Program-made: the position numbers and the translations under genes
In this document: piece after piece, positions 1-7,945 of the stretch
Layout of the letters: every line of letters begins with the position of its first letter
How positions within the stretch are numbered: position 1 is the first letter of the stretch
Notes under the pieces: model-generated
The model's database searches: none
The model's input: the letters and a program-made list of their open reading frames with translations, nothing else
Told to the model about the DNA's origin: nothing
DNA from: Tumebacillus algifaecis
GTDB taxonomy: Bacteria; Bacillota; Bacilli; Tumebacillales; Tumebacillaceae
Direction: 5' to 3'
NCBI RefSeq assembly: GCF_002243515.1
Contig: NZ_CP022657.1
Span: 1,084,001 to 1,148,000 of the forward strand
Length of the DNA: 64,000 bases

Positions 1-14
1 CACCTTTGTATTTA

Positions 15-626
15 TCAGAGTCCATATTTTTTTACTGCCTGTTCTTTAAGTTTGTAGAATCTCTCGATGTCATCCCCATGACCTAAAAATTCTACCTCTG
101 GATCAAGGAATGCTTTTTTCATTTCATTATGTTTCGTGGGGTGATTCTTAAGATTTACATCATATTTCCCTTCGTATATGCCAACGATCACAAATGAATT
201 CTCAATACCGCTACGCGAAAGAAACAACAAATACTTCCCATCTTCGTTCATCCACTTATAACCTTCGGTCGTGATATAGCGTTCGTTGTTCCAGATGTAG
301 CAATCTTCAAATACGTTTATCTTATCCTTTTTCTGTACATTCCCTTTTAACACTTTTTCAACTTCAACTACTGATTTTGTTACGGTATTCGATACACGAC
401 CAAGGTTATCTTTCTCATTAAACTGTTCTCTCTGACCTGTAAAATTAGCCAAAACAACAAGGTCCGATTCAGTTTCCAACTCCACTATATTTTCATGAGT
501 TTTGAATGCAGCTTGGTTTGAACCTACCTGAAGATTAGTATAAGGATCATCCTTGGCAAATTGATAAATTCCAAAGCCAGTGGCAAGCACAGCGATCGTT
601 ACAAGCAAAGATATTCTTTTCTTCAT
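15..626 (-). CDS. Putative exported protein of unknown function
   Basis: A 203-residue protein beginning MKKRISLLVTIAVLATGF, an N-terminal signal peptide or signal anchor with a Lys/Arg start and one hydrophobic stretch. No lipobox Cys is visible, so it is either cleaved or stays membrane-anchored. The rest is charged and soluble, with no motif I recognise. The start is supported by AAAGGAGG nine bases upstream of the ATG. It lies 25 bp downstream of the metalloprotease gene on the same strand, so the two are probably co-transcribed. The function is unknown; a helper or substrate-binding role for the protease is only a guess. Confidence 0.7.
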   Translation of the reverse strand: MKKRISLLVTIAVLATGFGIYQFAKDDPYTNLQVGSNQAAFKTHENIVELETESDLVVLANFTGQREQFNEKDNLGRVSNTVTKSVVEVEKVLKGNVQKKDKINVFEDCYIWNNERYITTEGYKWMNEDGKYLLFLSRSGIENSFVIVGIYEGKYDVNLKNHPTKHNEMKKAFLDPEVEFLGHGDDIERFYKLKEQAVKKYGL

Positions 627-651
627 TTCACAAGCCTCCTTTGATTTAAAT

Positions 652-1260
652 CTAATACATGTATTGTAGGTTTAAGATATCTACAGTCGTAAGTGAATAA
701 GAATTTGGATACTCTAGTTGCATGACAGATGCTAGATGGCTAAAACCACTTGGCTGATGTACCATACTAAGCACATGACCCAACTCATGAACAGCAACCC
801 TCTTTCGCTGATTTGTTGTAAATTGTGCCTCATCCATTTTTTTATTATCTAACTTAAGGTCAACTTTACTCCATGCTGAGTAGTATGCATCCGCTTCAGC
901 AAGTGGGGCACCGTTACTATCGTAGTTGAAAGTTTTACCATACCAATATGAGGATTGATTTTCAACTACCCAGAATCGTAACGGAGCGGAGTTGATTTCA
1001 GATGAGGTTGCTCTTCGAAAATTAATCACAGCATCGGGCACATTGTCAAACTCAGTTCGTGCAGTTAACATGTGACTGGAATATCCGTAGCTTGAAACAC
1101 TGCTGTCTTCGAAATATACCAATGCCCCTATCAATGAGTCAGGCAGTCCATTCCCAGGATAGAAGGCGTCGCGACTATAATATGTAGCATGAGCTACCTC
1201 AAGAACTGTGAGCGAAGTTAGTGCCAATGTGAGTGCGAGAGCGATTTTAAACTTATTCAT
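652..1260 (-). CDS. Matrixin-like secreted zinc metalloprotease
   Basis: This 202-residue protein has an N-terminal signal peptide (cleavage probably after the Ala-His-Ala around residue 25). It carries the zinc-binding motif HELGHVLSMVH: H158, catalytic E159, H162 and third ligand H168. A Met-turn-like SVM follows at about residue 180. The HExxHxxxxxH plus Met-turn arrangement defines the metzincin/matrixin peptidase fold. It is small for the family, a bare catalytic domain with no propeptide cysteine switch visible. An AGAAGGGA ribosome site precedes the ATG. It is followed closely by the gene at 15-626. Its substrate is unknown; it is presumably an extracellular protein. Confidence 0.85.
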   Translation of the reverse strand: MNKFKIALALTLALTSLTVLEVAHATYYSRDAFYPGNGLPDSLIGALVYFEDSSVSSYGYSSHMLTARTEFDNVPDAVINFRRATSSEINSAPLRFWVVENQSSYWYGKTFNYDSNGAPLAEADAYYSAWSKVDLKLDNKKMDEAQFTTNQRKRVAVHELGHVLSMVHQPSGFSHLASVMQLEYPNSYSLTTVDILNLQYMY

Positions 1261-1353
1261 ATTATGACATTCCCTTCTGTGTTAATTTGTAGAACAATCG
1301 TATCATGCTGAGAACTATGAAAACAATAGAAAATAAAAGTTACACTTAAGATT

Positions 1354-2265
1354 ATGGAAGCAGAAAAAGAATTGAATCAGGTGCTTCAAGTCGCTAATAA
1401 CAGTCAGAATAATCAACTAACTTCAGTTGTACTTCTTTATCTGGGACGGGTTGCCGCTGAACAACATGAGTATTCGATTGCCCTTTTTCATACGAAACGA
1501 GCATGGGATGAACTACAGAGCGGGGAGGAGATCGACCCGAATATTCATTCCAAGGTGTTGATGCAATTGGCAACCCTTCATGAGCAGCTCGGCAAGGCGG
1601 CAGTGGCGGCTACGTATTACGAAAAAGCATTGCTGCTCAATCCATCCAACAACGAAGAACAGGGCAAAATGTATCTTCGTTTGGCAGAAGTTTATGATCG
1701 TCAAAAGAAATATGACCAAGCAGAAGCATACGCTACGAAGGCATCTATATTTCTGGAGGAACATTCTAATCAGGAAGAAAGGCAGGAAATGCAACGACGA
1801 TTGCTTATGCTTCAGCGCGAGTCGAGCGATTGGAAAATGTCCGTTCAAATCCTTTCATCCATCGCGGAACAAAGTGAGCAGGCTGGAAAGAAGCACAAGG
1901 CAGGTGAAGTATATGCCGATCTTGCACTCATCTGCTTGGAGAATCAAGAGTTTGATGAAGCCTGGGCGTATGCCGAAAAATCAAGGCTGGCTTTATCTGA
2001 TACTGATCCTACGACTGGGAAAGTCCATCGCGTCCTGTCGGCTGTCTATTTTCGCCGTGAAGATGAGAAGAAAGGGAAGAAGCATCTCGACAACGCGGTC
2101 AAGATTTATGAACAACACGGCAAGGTTGCGGAGTTGGAAGCGGTCACATTCCAAATGAGCAGGTATTTGAGTGACAGAGGGGAATATCGGGAGGCAAACG
2201 AACGATTGGAATGGTTCCACCTCTTCCTGATGAAGCAGTTAGAAAAGCGTGGGGTTGTGTTGTGA
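1354..2265 (+). CDS. TPR-repeat protein, probably the C-terminal part of a truncated HTH-TPR regulator
   Basis: The 303-residue product consists almost wholly of tetratricopeptide-like helical hairpins. One clear example is AAVAATYYEKALLLNPSN (about residues 84-101). It resembles the TPR half of Bacillales HTH-TPR regulators, including peptide-sensing RRNPP types. The first ATG (1354) has no recognisable Shine-Dalgarno sequence, and the protein opens inside a helical repeat. An in-frame stop at 1327 blocks any upstream extension. I therefore infer that the 5' part, which would carry a DNA-binding domain, was lost. It could still be a short TPR protein made at low level. The flanking sequence is AT-richer than the rest of the window. 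Confidence 0.6.
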   Translation: MEAEKELNQVLQVANNSQNNQLTSVVLLYLGRVAAEQHEYSIALFHTKRAWDELQSGEEIDPNIHSKVLMQLATLHEQLGKAAVAATYYEKALLLNPSNNEEQGKMYLRLAEVYDRQKKYDQAEAYATKASIFLEEHSNQEERQEMQRRLLMLQRESSDWKMSVQILSSIAEQSEQAGKKHKAGEVYADLALICLENQEFDEAWAYAEKSRLALSDTDPTTGKVHRVLSAVYFRREDEKKGKKHLDNAVKIYEQHGKVAELEAVTFQMSRYLSDRGEYREANERLEWFHLFLMKQLEKRGVVL

Positions 2266-2373
2266 AAGTAAAGCTGATGACTCCTTACGAAAGACAGTAT
2301 TGGGAGTGCTATTCCCGAACGAAGGTGAGAATTGGAAGATTAGTAGGTTGCCTGTTTATTCACAAGAAACTGC

Positions 2374-2667
2374 GTGACAATTGGTATTTTCGAGGATATA
2401 GATGTGCAAGCCCAAGACTTTCATCAAGCAATGACCAAGTTAGAAGAAAACATGTTCGGCGTAGACGGGTTATCAAACCCCGCTCAATGGCAAAGGGAAG
2501 GCGCCATGTTCGGTGTAAATGGTAAATGGGGATATTTGTACAAGTGCAAGACGCGGCAAAGTATCTGGATGTGGTGCGGGCATGAGTTCGAAGCGGAGAC
2601 AGAAACGGATGCGAAGAAAAAGATCTCGTGGCGGATTGATATGGTTCCAATATTAAGGTTCCTCTAA
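2374..2667 (+). CDS. Small hypothetical protein, possibly a remnant
   Basis: A 97-codon reading frame opening with GTG, with no convincing ribosome site (only weak purines upstream). The product is soluble, contains several Trp and two Cys, and has no family signature I recognise. It fills most of the 427-bp space between the TPR gene and the lipoprotein gene, which otherwise shows nothing recognisable. Codon use is less biased than in neighbouring genes. It may be a real small gene or debris left by the event that shortened the TPR gene. Confidence 0.35.
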   Translation: MTIGIFEDIDVQAQDFHQAMTKLEENMFGVDGLSNPAQWQREGAMFGVNGKWGYLYKCKTRQSIWMWCGHEFEAETETDAKKKISWRIDMVPILRFL

Positions 2668-2692
2668 CCGCAGTCGAGAGGAGGCAATAGTT

Positions 2693-3175
2693 TTGAACAA
2701 ATTGCATCTATGGGCGTTACTGGTAGTGCTTTTAATTCCTGTTTTGTTTGGCTGCACATCTTCTACAAACATCAGTACAGAACAGGTGAAGATCTTCAAA
2801 AAATCGATTCAAGCAGATCACAAGCAAATTGAAAAGTTCCAAGTGAAAATGTCACCAGCGGGTATTGAATTCAATTATGTGATGGAGGGAGAGAACGCGG
2901 AGTCTGACATGCAGGAGATCTTCGAAAAAACCAAGGCGTTCATTCAAGACCCTGAGTTTCAGAAAGATACGATTGAAGGGACTTATTTCGAAAAGTATTA
3001 CAAAAAAGATCGAATTTATCCCCAAATGTATGTGCGATTCGATCTTGATGGTGACGAGCATACGGATCGACTTTATGAAGCCTCGTATTATCAAACACCA
3101 GATGTGTCTTCAGAAGCAAAGCGCAGTTTGCTGGATAAATACCAGACCTGGTCTTACATGGACTATGCAAAATGA
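2693..3175 (+). CDS. Putative lipoprotein of unknown function
   Basis: A 160-residue product starting at TTG 2693, chosen because GAGAGGAGG lies 8-9 bases upstream. It begins with a hydrophobic signal peptide ending in a lipobox, PVLFGC, with Cys21 as the predicted lipidation site, so it should be anchored to the outer face of the membrane. The mature part is rich in Lys, Glu and Asp and matches no family I know. A strong hairpin follows the stop codon, so this transcript ends here. Confidence 0.7.
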   Translation: MNKLHLWALLVVLLIPVLFGCTSSTNISTEQVKIFKKSIQADHKQIEKFQVKMSPAGIEFNYVMEGENAESDMQEIFEKTKAFIQDPEFQKDTIEGTYFEKYYKKDRIYPQMYVRFDLDGDEHTDRLYEASYYQTPDVSSEAKRSLLDKYQTWSYMDYAK

Positions 3176-3202
3176 TCAGGTACTGGTCAAAGTGCATCAT
3201 CG

Positions 3203-3233
3203 AAATGATCTGCCTGTCGGGGCAGATCATTTG
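3203..3233 (+). terminator. Hairpin terminator after the lipoprotein gene
   Basis: The arms AAATGATCTGCC and GGCAGATCATTT pair perfectly around a short loop and are followed by a T-rich stretch (TTGTTTTG). It sits 28 bp after the lipoprotein stop codon. The A-rich 5' flank means it could also work on the other strand. Confidence 0.75.
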
Positions 3234-3456
3234 TTTTGTGGGAGGTTTGGTTACGGTCTTCAAAAATCAACTAGGCAGTTAGAAGCAAGTAATAAATCTC
3301 CAAATATGCATAGATGAATAAGTTTGATAGTTGGGCTGATTTTTCACAGCTCATCGTTCAGATAATCACGGTAGATCGAATGATAAGGGAAAAACGTTAA
3401 TTAATCCTTTGTTTTATAATCTGTTATGTAATCTAAATTAAAGGGAGATGACAATC

Positions 3457-3921
3457 ATGAAAAAAGCTGTAGCAATTTTGTCGGCAGTAGTAATTGCAGG
3501 GACAGCCCTGACCTCCGTGGCAAGCGCCGCGCCAAGTGATGTACCAACAGGTATTGCACAAAAGTCAAACATGGCTGTGCAAGGGCCGGTTACTGTACAA
3601 TCTACGTACACGATCAGCTACGATTTCATGAGTAGCTATAAAGATTACGGTCCGATCTATCTCTCATCTTCTTCCGGTGGAACGCTACAGGGTAAGGTGA
3701 CCAACCAGTGGAGTTCCGGCGCGACCGAAGTTCGTTACAAACTGAGAGACCAAAACGGGAAAACGGTGAAGACCTACACCGCAGTTGGTGATGGCACCTT
3801 TAATTTTACCTTTACCGGGCTGGATGCGAATGTCCCGTACACGCTCCGTGTAGACAATTACTCGTATGATAGATACGATGATTTCCTCAACATCAGCGGC
3901 AAAGTAGTCCTGACGTACTAA
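3457..3921 (+). CDS. Secreted beta-rich protein of unknown function
   Basis: A 154-residue protein with a classic signal peptide (MKKAVAILSAVVIAGTAL... with a likely cut at ASA-AP). The mature part is Ser/Thr/Tyr/Gly-rich, with alternating patterns such as TFNFTFTGLDANVPYTLRVD that suggest a small beta-sandwich of the kind found in secreted or spore-surface proteins. An earlier in-frame ATG at 3448 touches the Shine-Dalgarno AAAGGGAG, so 3457 is the better start. A TATAAT -10 element lies at 3415-3420 with a poor -35. It is followed by a hairpin and stands alone. The function is unknown. Confidence 0.75.
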   Translation: MKKAVAILSAVVIAGTALTSVASAAPSDVPTGIAQKSNMAVQGPVTVQSTYTISYDFMSSYKDYGPIYLSSSSGGTLQGKVTNQWSSGATEVRYKLRDQNGKTVKTYTAVGDGTFNFTFTGLDANVPYTLRVDNYSYDRYDDFLNISGKVVLTY

Positions 3922-3942
3922 TAGGGATCGGAATATTGGATA

Positions 3943-3992
3943 AACAAAATATCACATCTATCGTCATGCATGTGAGATATGATATTTTGTTA
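3943..3992 (+). terminator. Inverted repeat / terminator
   Basis: AACAAAATATCA (3943-3954) is the exact complement of TGATATTTTGTT (3981-3992 region), with partly paired sequence between. It lies 22 bp downstream of the secreted-protein gene and probably ends its transcript. The stem is AT-rich. Confidence 0.55.
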
Positions 3993-4105
3993 TGAATACC
4001 TGAATGACGCTTCCGATGTGACTGTTGAATGCAACGGAATGGCAAGTCAAAATCTCCACATCACGAAGGAAGCCCACAGCCACTAAAATCACGGTCGGTA
4101 GATAT

Positions 4106-4150
4106 AAAAAGGCAAGCACCACGGGGACGCCCGAGGATGCTTGCCTTTTT
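4106..4150 (-). terminator. Terminator for the VOC gene at 4176-4574
   Basis: A perfect 13-bp stem AAAAAGGCAAGCA / TGCTTGCCTTTTT encloses a GC-rich loop, with A and T tracts at its ends so it can act in both directions. It lies 26 bp beyond the stop codon of the minus-strand VOC gene. Confidence 0.8.
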
Positions 4151-4175
4151 AGTATGTGATCGCTTGGCGCTACGA

Positions 4176-4574
4176 TTATCCGTTCTTCACAAGGGAGATT
4201 TGCCAAGAAACGCCGAATTGGTCGGCCACCCAGCCGAACTTTTCAAGACCTGGGTAAGCGGCCAACGGCATCAGCACTCCCCCGTTTTCAGACAAGCTGG
4301 CGTACAATCTGTCAATCTCCTCTTCTGTGTGACAAGTCACGAACAAAGACATGGACGGTGTGAAGGTAAATTCGTGTTTGATGAAGCTATCGATGCACAT
4401 AAATTCTTGTCCGTTAAGCAAGAATTTAGCATGCTGTACGGTGCCTTCTGGGCCGGGCCCTTCTGCTCCATAGCGTCTAATGCTTACGATTTCGGAGTTG
4501 TCAAAGATGGACATATAAAAATTCATCGCACTTTCTGCTTTGCCTTCGAACATCAGAAATGTTGTGATTTGCAT
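4176..4574 (-). CDS. PhnB-like VOC-fold protein
   Basis: A 132-residue member of the vicinal-oxygen-chelate (glyoxalase/dioxygenase) superfamily, PhnB-like subgroup. It opens with MQITTFLMFEGKAESAMNFY and contains GPEGTVQHAKFLLNGQEFMC and the ending FGVSWQISL typical of that group. The reading frame extends 45 codons further upstream, but ATG 4574 is chosen because AAGGGAG lies 9-10 bases in front of it. Proteins of this group are small homodimers of largely unknown activity; many have lost metal binding. It is probably a single-gene unit. Confidence 0.8.
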   Translation of the reverse strand: MQITTFLMFEGKAESAMNFYMSIFDNSEIVSIRRYGAEGPGPEGTVQHAKFLLNGQEFMCIDSFIKHEFTFTPSMSLFVTCHTEEEIDRLYASLSENGGVLMPLAAYPGLEKFGWVADQFGVSWQISLVKNG

Positions 4575-4785
4575 GGTGATCAGGCTCCCTTGCACCTTAT
4601 TTTTGAGGTGTTTCTCTCCAACAGTATAACAGATTCTCCGATGTCCCCATTCATCGTCAGCAGTAAGCGTTACGCTTGTCTGCATCGAAAGAGAGGGCGC
4701 GTTTGGCATCTTCCTTGTCAGAACGACAAGGGAATCTTGTCATGATTCCAGAATGCTAGCCATGCGAGGTCAGATAGGCGATTTG

Positions 4786-5145
4786 TCATGCTTTTTTTTC
4801 GACCAACCCCCACACGTTTCCGAACGGGTCTTGCAGTTGGCAAACGTGCACGCCATCGATGCCAAGGATCGGCCCGCGAAACAGTGTGCAACCGTGGGCT
4901 TCGAAGTGTGCGATCGACGACTGGAGATCTTCAACTCGCCAGTACACCACCTGTCCTGCCACGCCAGCGGAAGTCTTAGCATCTGCTGGATGAAGTCCAA
5001 TCGTCACCCTGCCCAATTGAAAGGTGCAGTAATTGGGATCATCGAACGTTGGACTTGTCTCGAACACTTTCATGTACCAGCGCTTGGCTTCGCTCACATC
5101 TTGGACAAAGAAAAGGACCTCATCAACATCGACAATCCTGTGCAA
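4786..5145 (-). CDS. VOC-family (glyoxalase-like) protein
   Basis: A 119-residue glyoxalase-fold protein. The first beta-alpha-beta module includes DVSEAKRWYMKVFETSP and the second ends with LQDPFGNVWGLVEKKA, the usual VOC closing strand. The longest frame starts at ATG 5163, but the ideal ribosome site AAGGAGG lies inside it. It points instead to TTG 5145, six bases downstream, which is the start given here. It could be an antibiotic-resistance-type or metabolic dioxygenase-like protein; the substrate cannot be read from sequence. Confidence 0.8.
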   Translation of the reverse strand: MHRIVDVDEVLFFVQDVSEAKRWYMKVFETSPTFDDPNYCTFQLGRVTIGLHPADAKTSAGVAGQVVYWRVEDLQSSIAHFEAHGCTLFRGPILGIDGVHVCQLQDPFGNVWGLVEKKA

Positions 5146-5293
5146 AGCTATACCTCCTTGCAATCGTGGTAAATACGACCAGATCGTTACACCAGATATT
5201 CTACTAGAAATGCACTCGATCGTGAATGCGAGAAACTATGCAAGGAGATCGGGGCTGCGTCAAGGAATTGTATAGCAGGTTAGGAGGAATAGA

Positions 5294-6070
5294 ATGGCAG
5301 ACGATCAGATCGTAAAGAACATCAAGGCACTCCTACATATGCATGCGACAGGCTTGCTCGGCGGTGAGATCATGCCGGAGGACGCTCTGCTCGGCGTTGT
5401 CGCCAAGGACGATTTGCCAAACGTGCTGACACTGGGGATGGCGTTAAACTACCAACGTAATTCGTACGCGCTTTGGCGATCTGTTGCAGAGGCATATGTT
5501 GACGATCACTCCCGCTGGATCTTTCATCCACAAACTGTAGCGACTTGTGATCGTGAGGAGTTGCGCGAAGCGTTACTTCGTCATCGCGTGGGCTTGCAGC
5601 CCAACCGCCATCCGGAAATTTGGCAACGTGTGGCCAGCGGAATTGTGCAATCATCAACCAGCGGCGATGTCGATGGATTGATCAAGTCGGCCGACTGCGA
5701 TGTTGCTGTCCTGAAGGCGATCATGCAGGGAACACGCAAGACCGAATTCCCGTATCTCTCAGGGCCAAAGATATTCAACTATTGGCTCTATGTCTTGGAA
5801 AATTACACGGAAACGAGCTGGAAGTCTCGGGAACTGATCACCATCGCCCCAGACACTCACATTTTGCAAGCGTCCGTCCAATTGGGCATATGCACTGCGG
5901 AGGTGTTGGGCGGAACTGCTGAGCACCGTCAAGCGGTGGCGGAAGCGTGGGAGGCGGCACTACAAGGTAGCGGTCTAGCGCCGATCGATGTGCATACACC
6001 GTTATGGTTGTGGAGTCGCTCAGGGTTCCCGCCTTTGGTTCATCTTCCAACCACCCCTGCAACGCTGTAG
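5294..6070 (+). CDS. HhH-GPD (DNA glycosylase)-like protein of unknown specificity
   Basis: A 258-residue protein preceded by TTAGGAGGAATAGA. Two stretches resemble helix-hairpin-helix DNA glycosylases: FPYLSGPKIFNYWL (about residues 152-165), placed like the HhH 'LPGVGPKTA' element, and IAPDTHILQASVQLGI (about 184-199), which mimics the catalytic-Asp segment 'VDTHVxRVxxRLG', making D187 the candidate catalytic residue. The 4Fe-4S cysteine loop of EndoIII is absent. I do not recognise a named family, and assignment to base-excision repair is inference. It stands alone. Confidence 0.6.
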   Translation: MADDQIVKNIKALLHMHATGLLGGEIMPEDALLGVVAKDDLPNVLTLGMALNYQRNSYALWRSVAEAYVDDHSRWIFHPQTVATCDREELREALLRHRVGLQPNRHPEIWQRVASGIVQSSTSGDVDGLIKSADCDVAVLKAIMQGTRKTEFPYLSGPKIFNYWLYVLENYTETSWKSRELITIAPDTHILQASVQLGICTAEVLGGTAEHRQAVAEAWEAALQGSGLAPIDVHTPLWLWSRSGFPPLVHLPTTPATL

Positions 6071-6261
6071 ACGTGTGGATGAATCTGCGAATGTGGTCAG
6101 CAGGTGGGCACAGTCGCCGCCGATGCGAGGGAAGCGGAAGATCGAGGACAGAGGGAGCACGGCACGCCTGTGCCTGATAGAAGGCGCAGATGCGCAAGAT
6201 GACTAGGCTTCTATCATAGGAGAATGTCAACGGAACGAACAGAAGGAGGAGCAGGTGAGCT

Positions 6262-6759
6262 ATGCATGATGTGCTGAATGACGATGTGCAATTGCGAGAG
6301 TTGGAAGAAGCAGATCTTCCGCTCTTTTTCGAGCATCAACTCGATTCGGAGGCTAACAAAATGGCCGCCTTCACAGCGAAAGACCCGTCCGATCGGGCTG
6401 CATTTGATGCGTTTTGGCGCAAAATTAGGGGCGATGAGAGGATTCTGATCAAAACGATCCTTTCGGCCAGACAGGTGGTCGGAAACGTCATGAGCTATGT
6501 AGTAGATGGGAGACGGGAAGTCTGCTACTGGATCGGCAAGCCATATTGGGGTCAAGGGATCGGCACAAAGGCGCTTGCTCAATTCTTGGATCAGATCGAC
6601 GAACGACCCCTGTTTGCCCGCGTTGCGCAAGACAATACTGGCTCGATTCGAATCTTGGAAAAATGCGGCTTTCACATTTCTGGCGAGGATCAAGGGTTTT
6701 CTAACGCGCGGGGCATGGAGGTTGCCGAATACATTCTGACACTGGAGGAATCGCAATAA
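6262..6759 (+). CDS. GNAT-family N-acetyltransferase
   Basis: A 165-residue acetyltransferase of the RimJ/RimL-like type. LRELEEADLPLFFEHQLD opens the GNAT fold. GKPYWGQGIGTKALAQFL (about residues 93-110) is motif A, with the Q/RxxGxG/A acetyl-CoA pyrophosphate loop. NTGSIRILEKCGF is motif B, where an Asn and the following helix end in the usual 'kxGF'. The ATG is preceded by AGGAGGAGCAGGTGAGCT. The acceptor substrate (amine, antibiotic or protein N-terminus) cannot be predicted. Confidence 0.85.
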   Translation: MHDVLNDDVQLRELEEADLPLFFEHQLDSEANKMAAFTAKDPSDRAAFDAFWRKIRGDERILIKTILSARQVVGNVMSYVVDGRREVCYWIGKPYWGQGIGTKALAQFLDQIDERPLFARVAQDNTGSIRILEKCGFHISGEDQGFSNARGMEVAEYILTLEESQ

Positions 6760-6919
6760 TAATCCGAGTTGATAGACAAGCAGGAAAAGATGTGTGGGAA
6801 AGCCAACTTGTAACGACTGGACTGTGATCCTGTCTGGTCGTCTTGTTTTCTGCACATACTTGACCGAGGTATCCCCGTACAAGACAACAGCAACAAAGCA
6901 TAAGAAAGGGGCATGACTC

Positions 6920-7399
6920 ATGCAACAGCGCGATCATCTTTTAGCACTGCTCGATACGCTCTCTGCGGACGATCAAGACTTCATGGTTCGTCTGCTCGAA
7001 GCGAAAATTCGCTCCAACCAAAGCCCATTGGCCTACGTGGAAGAAATGATGTCCTATCAGTTCGCCGGGCAGGATGGGGATCTCTTTATCCACAAGATGG
7101 AGGTACGCCCGGAGATCAGCAACCGCTATGGGATGCTGCACGGCGGCATTTTATCCACATTTATTGACACGGCGATGGGGGCGACCTGCTTTGTCGTCAA
7201 CGGCACTTCACACAAGATGGTCACGCTCGATCTACAGGTGCGTTTTTTAAAAGAAGCGAAACATGGCACGCTCACCTGCAAGACCAAATTTCAAAAAAAT
7301 GGACGCACCATCGCGGTGCTGGAGTCGCATGTGTATGATGAAGAAGGCAACATCATCAGCTCAGCGACTGGTACTTTCTTCAAATTACCGATTGGGTAA
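6920..7399 (+). CDS. PaaI-family hotdog thioesterase
   Basis: A 159-residue protein with a long N-terminal helix (about 45 residues) followed by a hotdog domain. The signature is RYGMLHGGILSTFIDTAMGATCF, the HGG motif plus the following helix in which an Asp acts in catalysis. The second conserved block is KMVTLDLQVRFLKEAKHG. Members hydrolyse acyl-CoA thioesters, often of aromatic or medium-chain acids. It is preceded by GAAAGGGG. It has no evident operon partner. Confidence 0.85.
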   Translation: MQQRDHLLALLDTLSADDQDFMVRLLEAKIRSNQSPLAYVEEMMSYQFAGQDGDLFIHKMEVRPEISNRYGMLHGGILSTFIDTAMGATCFVVNGTSHKMVTLDLQVRFLKEAKHGTLTCKTKFQKNGRTIAVLESHVYDEEGNIISSATGTFFKLPIG

Positions 7400-7566
7400 A
7401 AGTTTCGAAAAGTCTGTCCAGCAGCGTCTATCCTCCGTTCCTGCCACATAGAGTAGTGACAACCTTCGTACTTTTGATATGCTTCACTGTCCAACTATTG
7501 TTGCGTAATTTCGAACTTTTTGTTACAGTGATGACACAAATTTGTCACATTTACGGGGGTTAGAAG

Positions 7567-7713
7567 ATGATACTTGGACTGGGAACTGTCGCTGCAATCA
7601 TAGGTTTGATCTCGTGCGGGATCTGTGTCTACATGATCACCTGGACGGAGCGTGAGAATCCACCGCTTCAGATTCACAACATGGACGACTCGCTCCACGA
7701 CCGAACTGCCTAA
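7567..7713 (+). CDS. 48-residue single-pass membrane protein
   Basis: A short frame (MILGLGTVAAIIGLISCG...) with GGGGTTAGAAG before the ATG. About 25 hydrophobic N-terminal residues form one membrane span with two Cys. A 20-residue charged tail (ERENPPLQIHNMDDSLHD) follows. It is not recognised. It is followed 53 bp later by a second mini membrane protein of similar build and then by a terminator, which suggests a bicistronic transcript of two membrane microproteins. Confidence 0.5.
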   Translation: MILGLGTVAAIIGLISCGICVYMITWTERENPPLQIHNMDDSLHDRTA

Positions 7714-7766
7714 CGAACTGCCCCGCACACCAAGCAGCACGTCCCGCCAATGTGGAGGGAATGCCG

Positions 7767-7868
7767 ATGTGGCCCTTGCTGTTTGCAGTTGGAGTCTTTG
7801 CGTTTGTAGGTCTTTTGTGCGTGCTCTTTGCTTTCAGTGCCCGTTTTTCACAAAAATCGAAAAACTGA
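7767..7868 (+). CDS. 33-residue membrane microprotein
   Basis: The frame MWPLLFAVGVFAFVGLLCVL... ends in FSQKSKN. It has one hydrophobic span of about 22 residues with a basic C-terminus, and a good ribosome site (TGGAGGGA, 6-7 bases upstream of ATG 7767; the in-frame ATG at 7761 is too close). It is followed at once by an intrinsic terminator. The function is unknown. Its pairing with the 48-residue membrane protein upstream suggests that they act together. Confidence 0.5.
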   Translation: MWPLLFAVGVFAFVGLLCVLFAFSARFSQKSKN

Positions 7869-7875
7869 CGATGCC

Positions 7876-7899
7876 GGAAGGGAGACCCCTTCCTTTTTT
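7876..7899 (+). terminator. Terminator after the two membrane microproteins
   Basis: GGAAGG / CCTTCC stem with a GC-rich centre, followed directly by TTTTTT. It is seven bases after the stop codon of the 33-residue gene, supporting the view that the small frames are real transcribed genes. Confidence 0.75.
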
Positions 7900-7945
7900 C
7901 TTGCCCTTCATTTTTATGATACTATGGAATATGGAGGGGATCGCT

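Noticed and set aside
2211-2525. 104-codon frame overlapping the end of the TPR gene
   Set aside because: Arg-rich, overlaps a better frame, and has no ribosome site.
6175-6217. Inverted repeat TGATAGAAG / CTTCTATCA before the GNAT gene
   Set aside because: The arms are short, far apart and not followed by T; it is too weak to call a terminator or operator.
7520-7552. Partial palindrome ACAAATTTGT with flanking TGAC/CACA, considered as a Rex or CRP-like site
   Set aside because: The half-sites and spacing do not match either consensus, and no linked respiratory genes are present.
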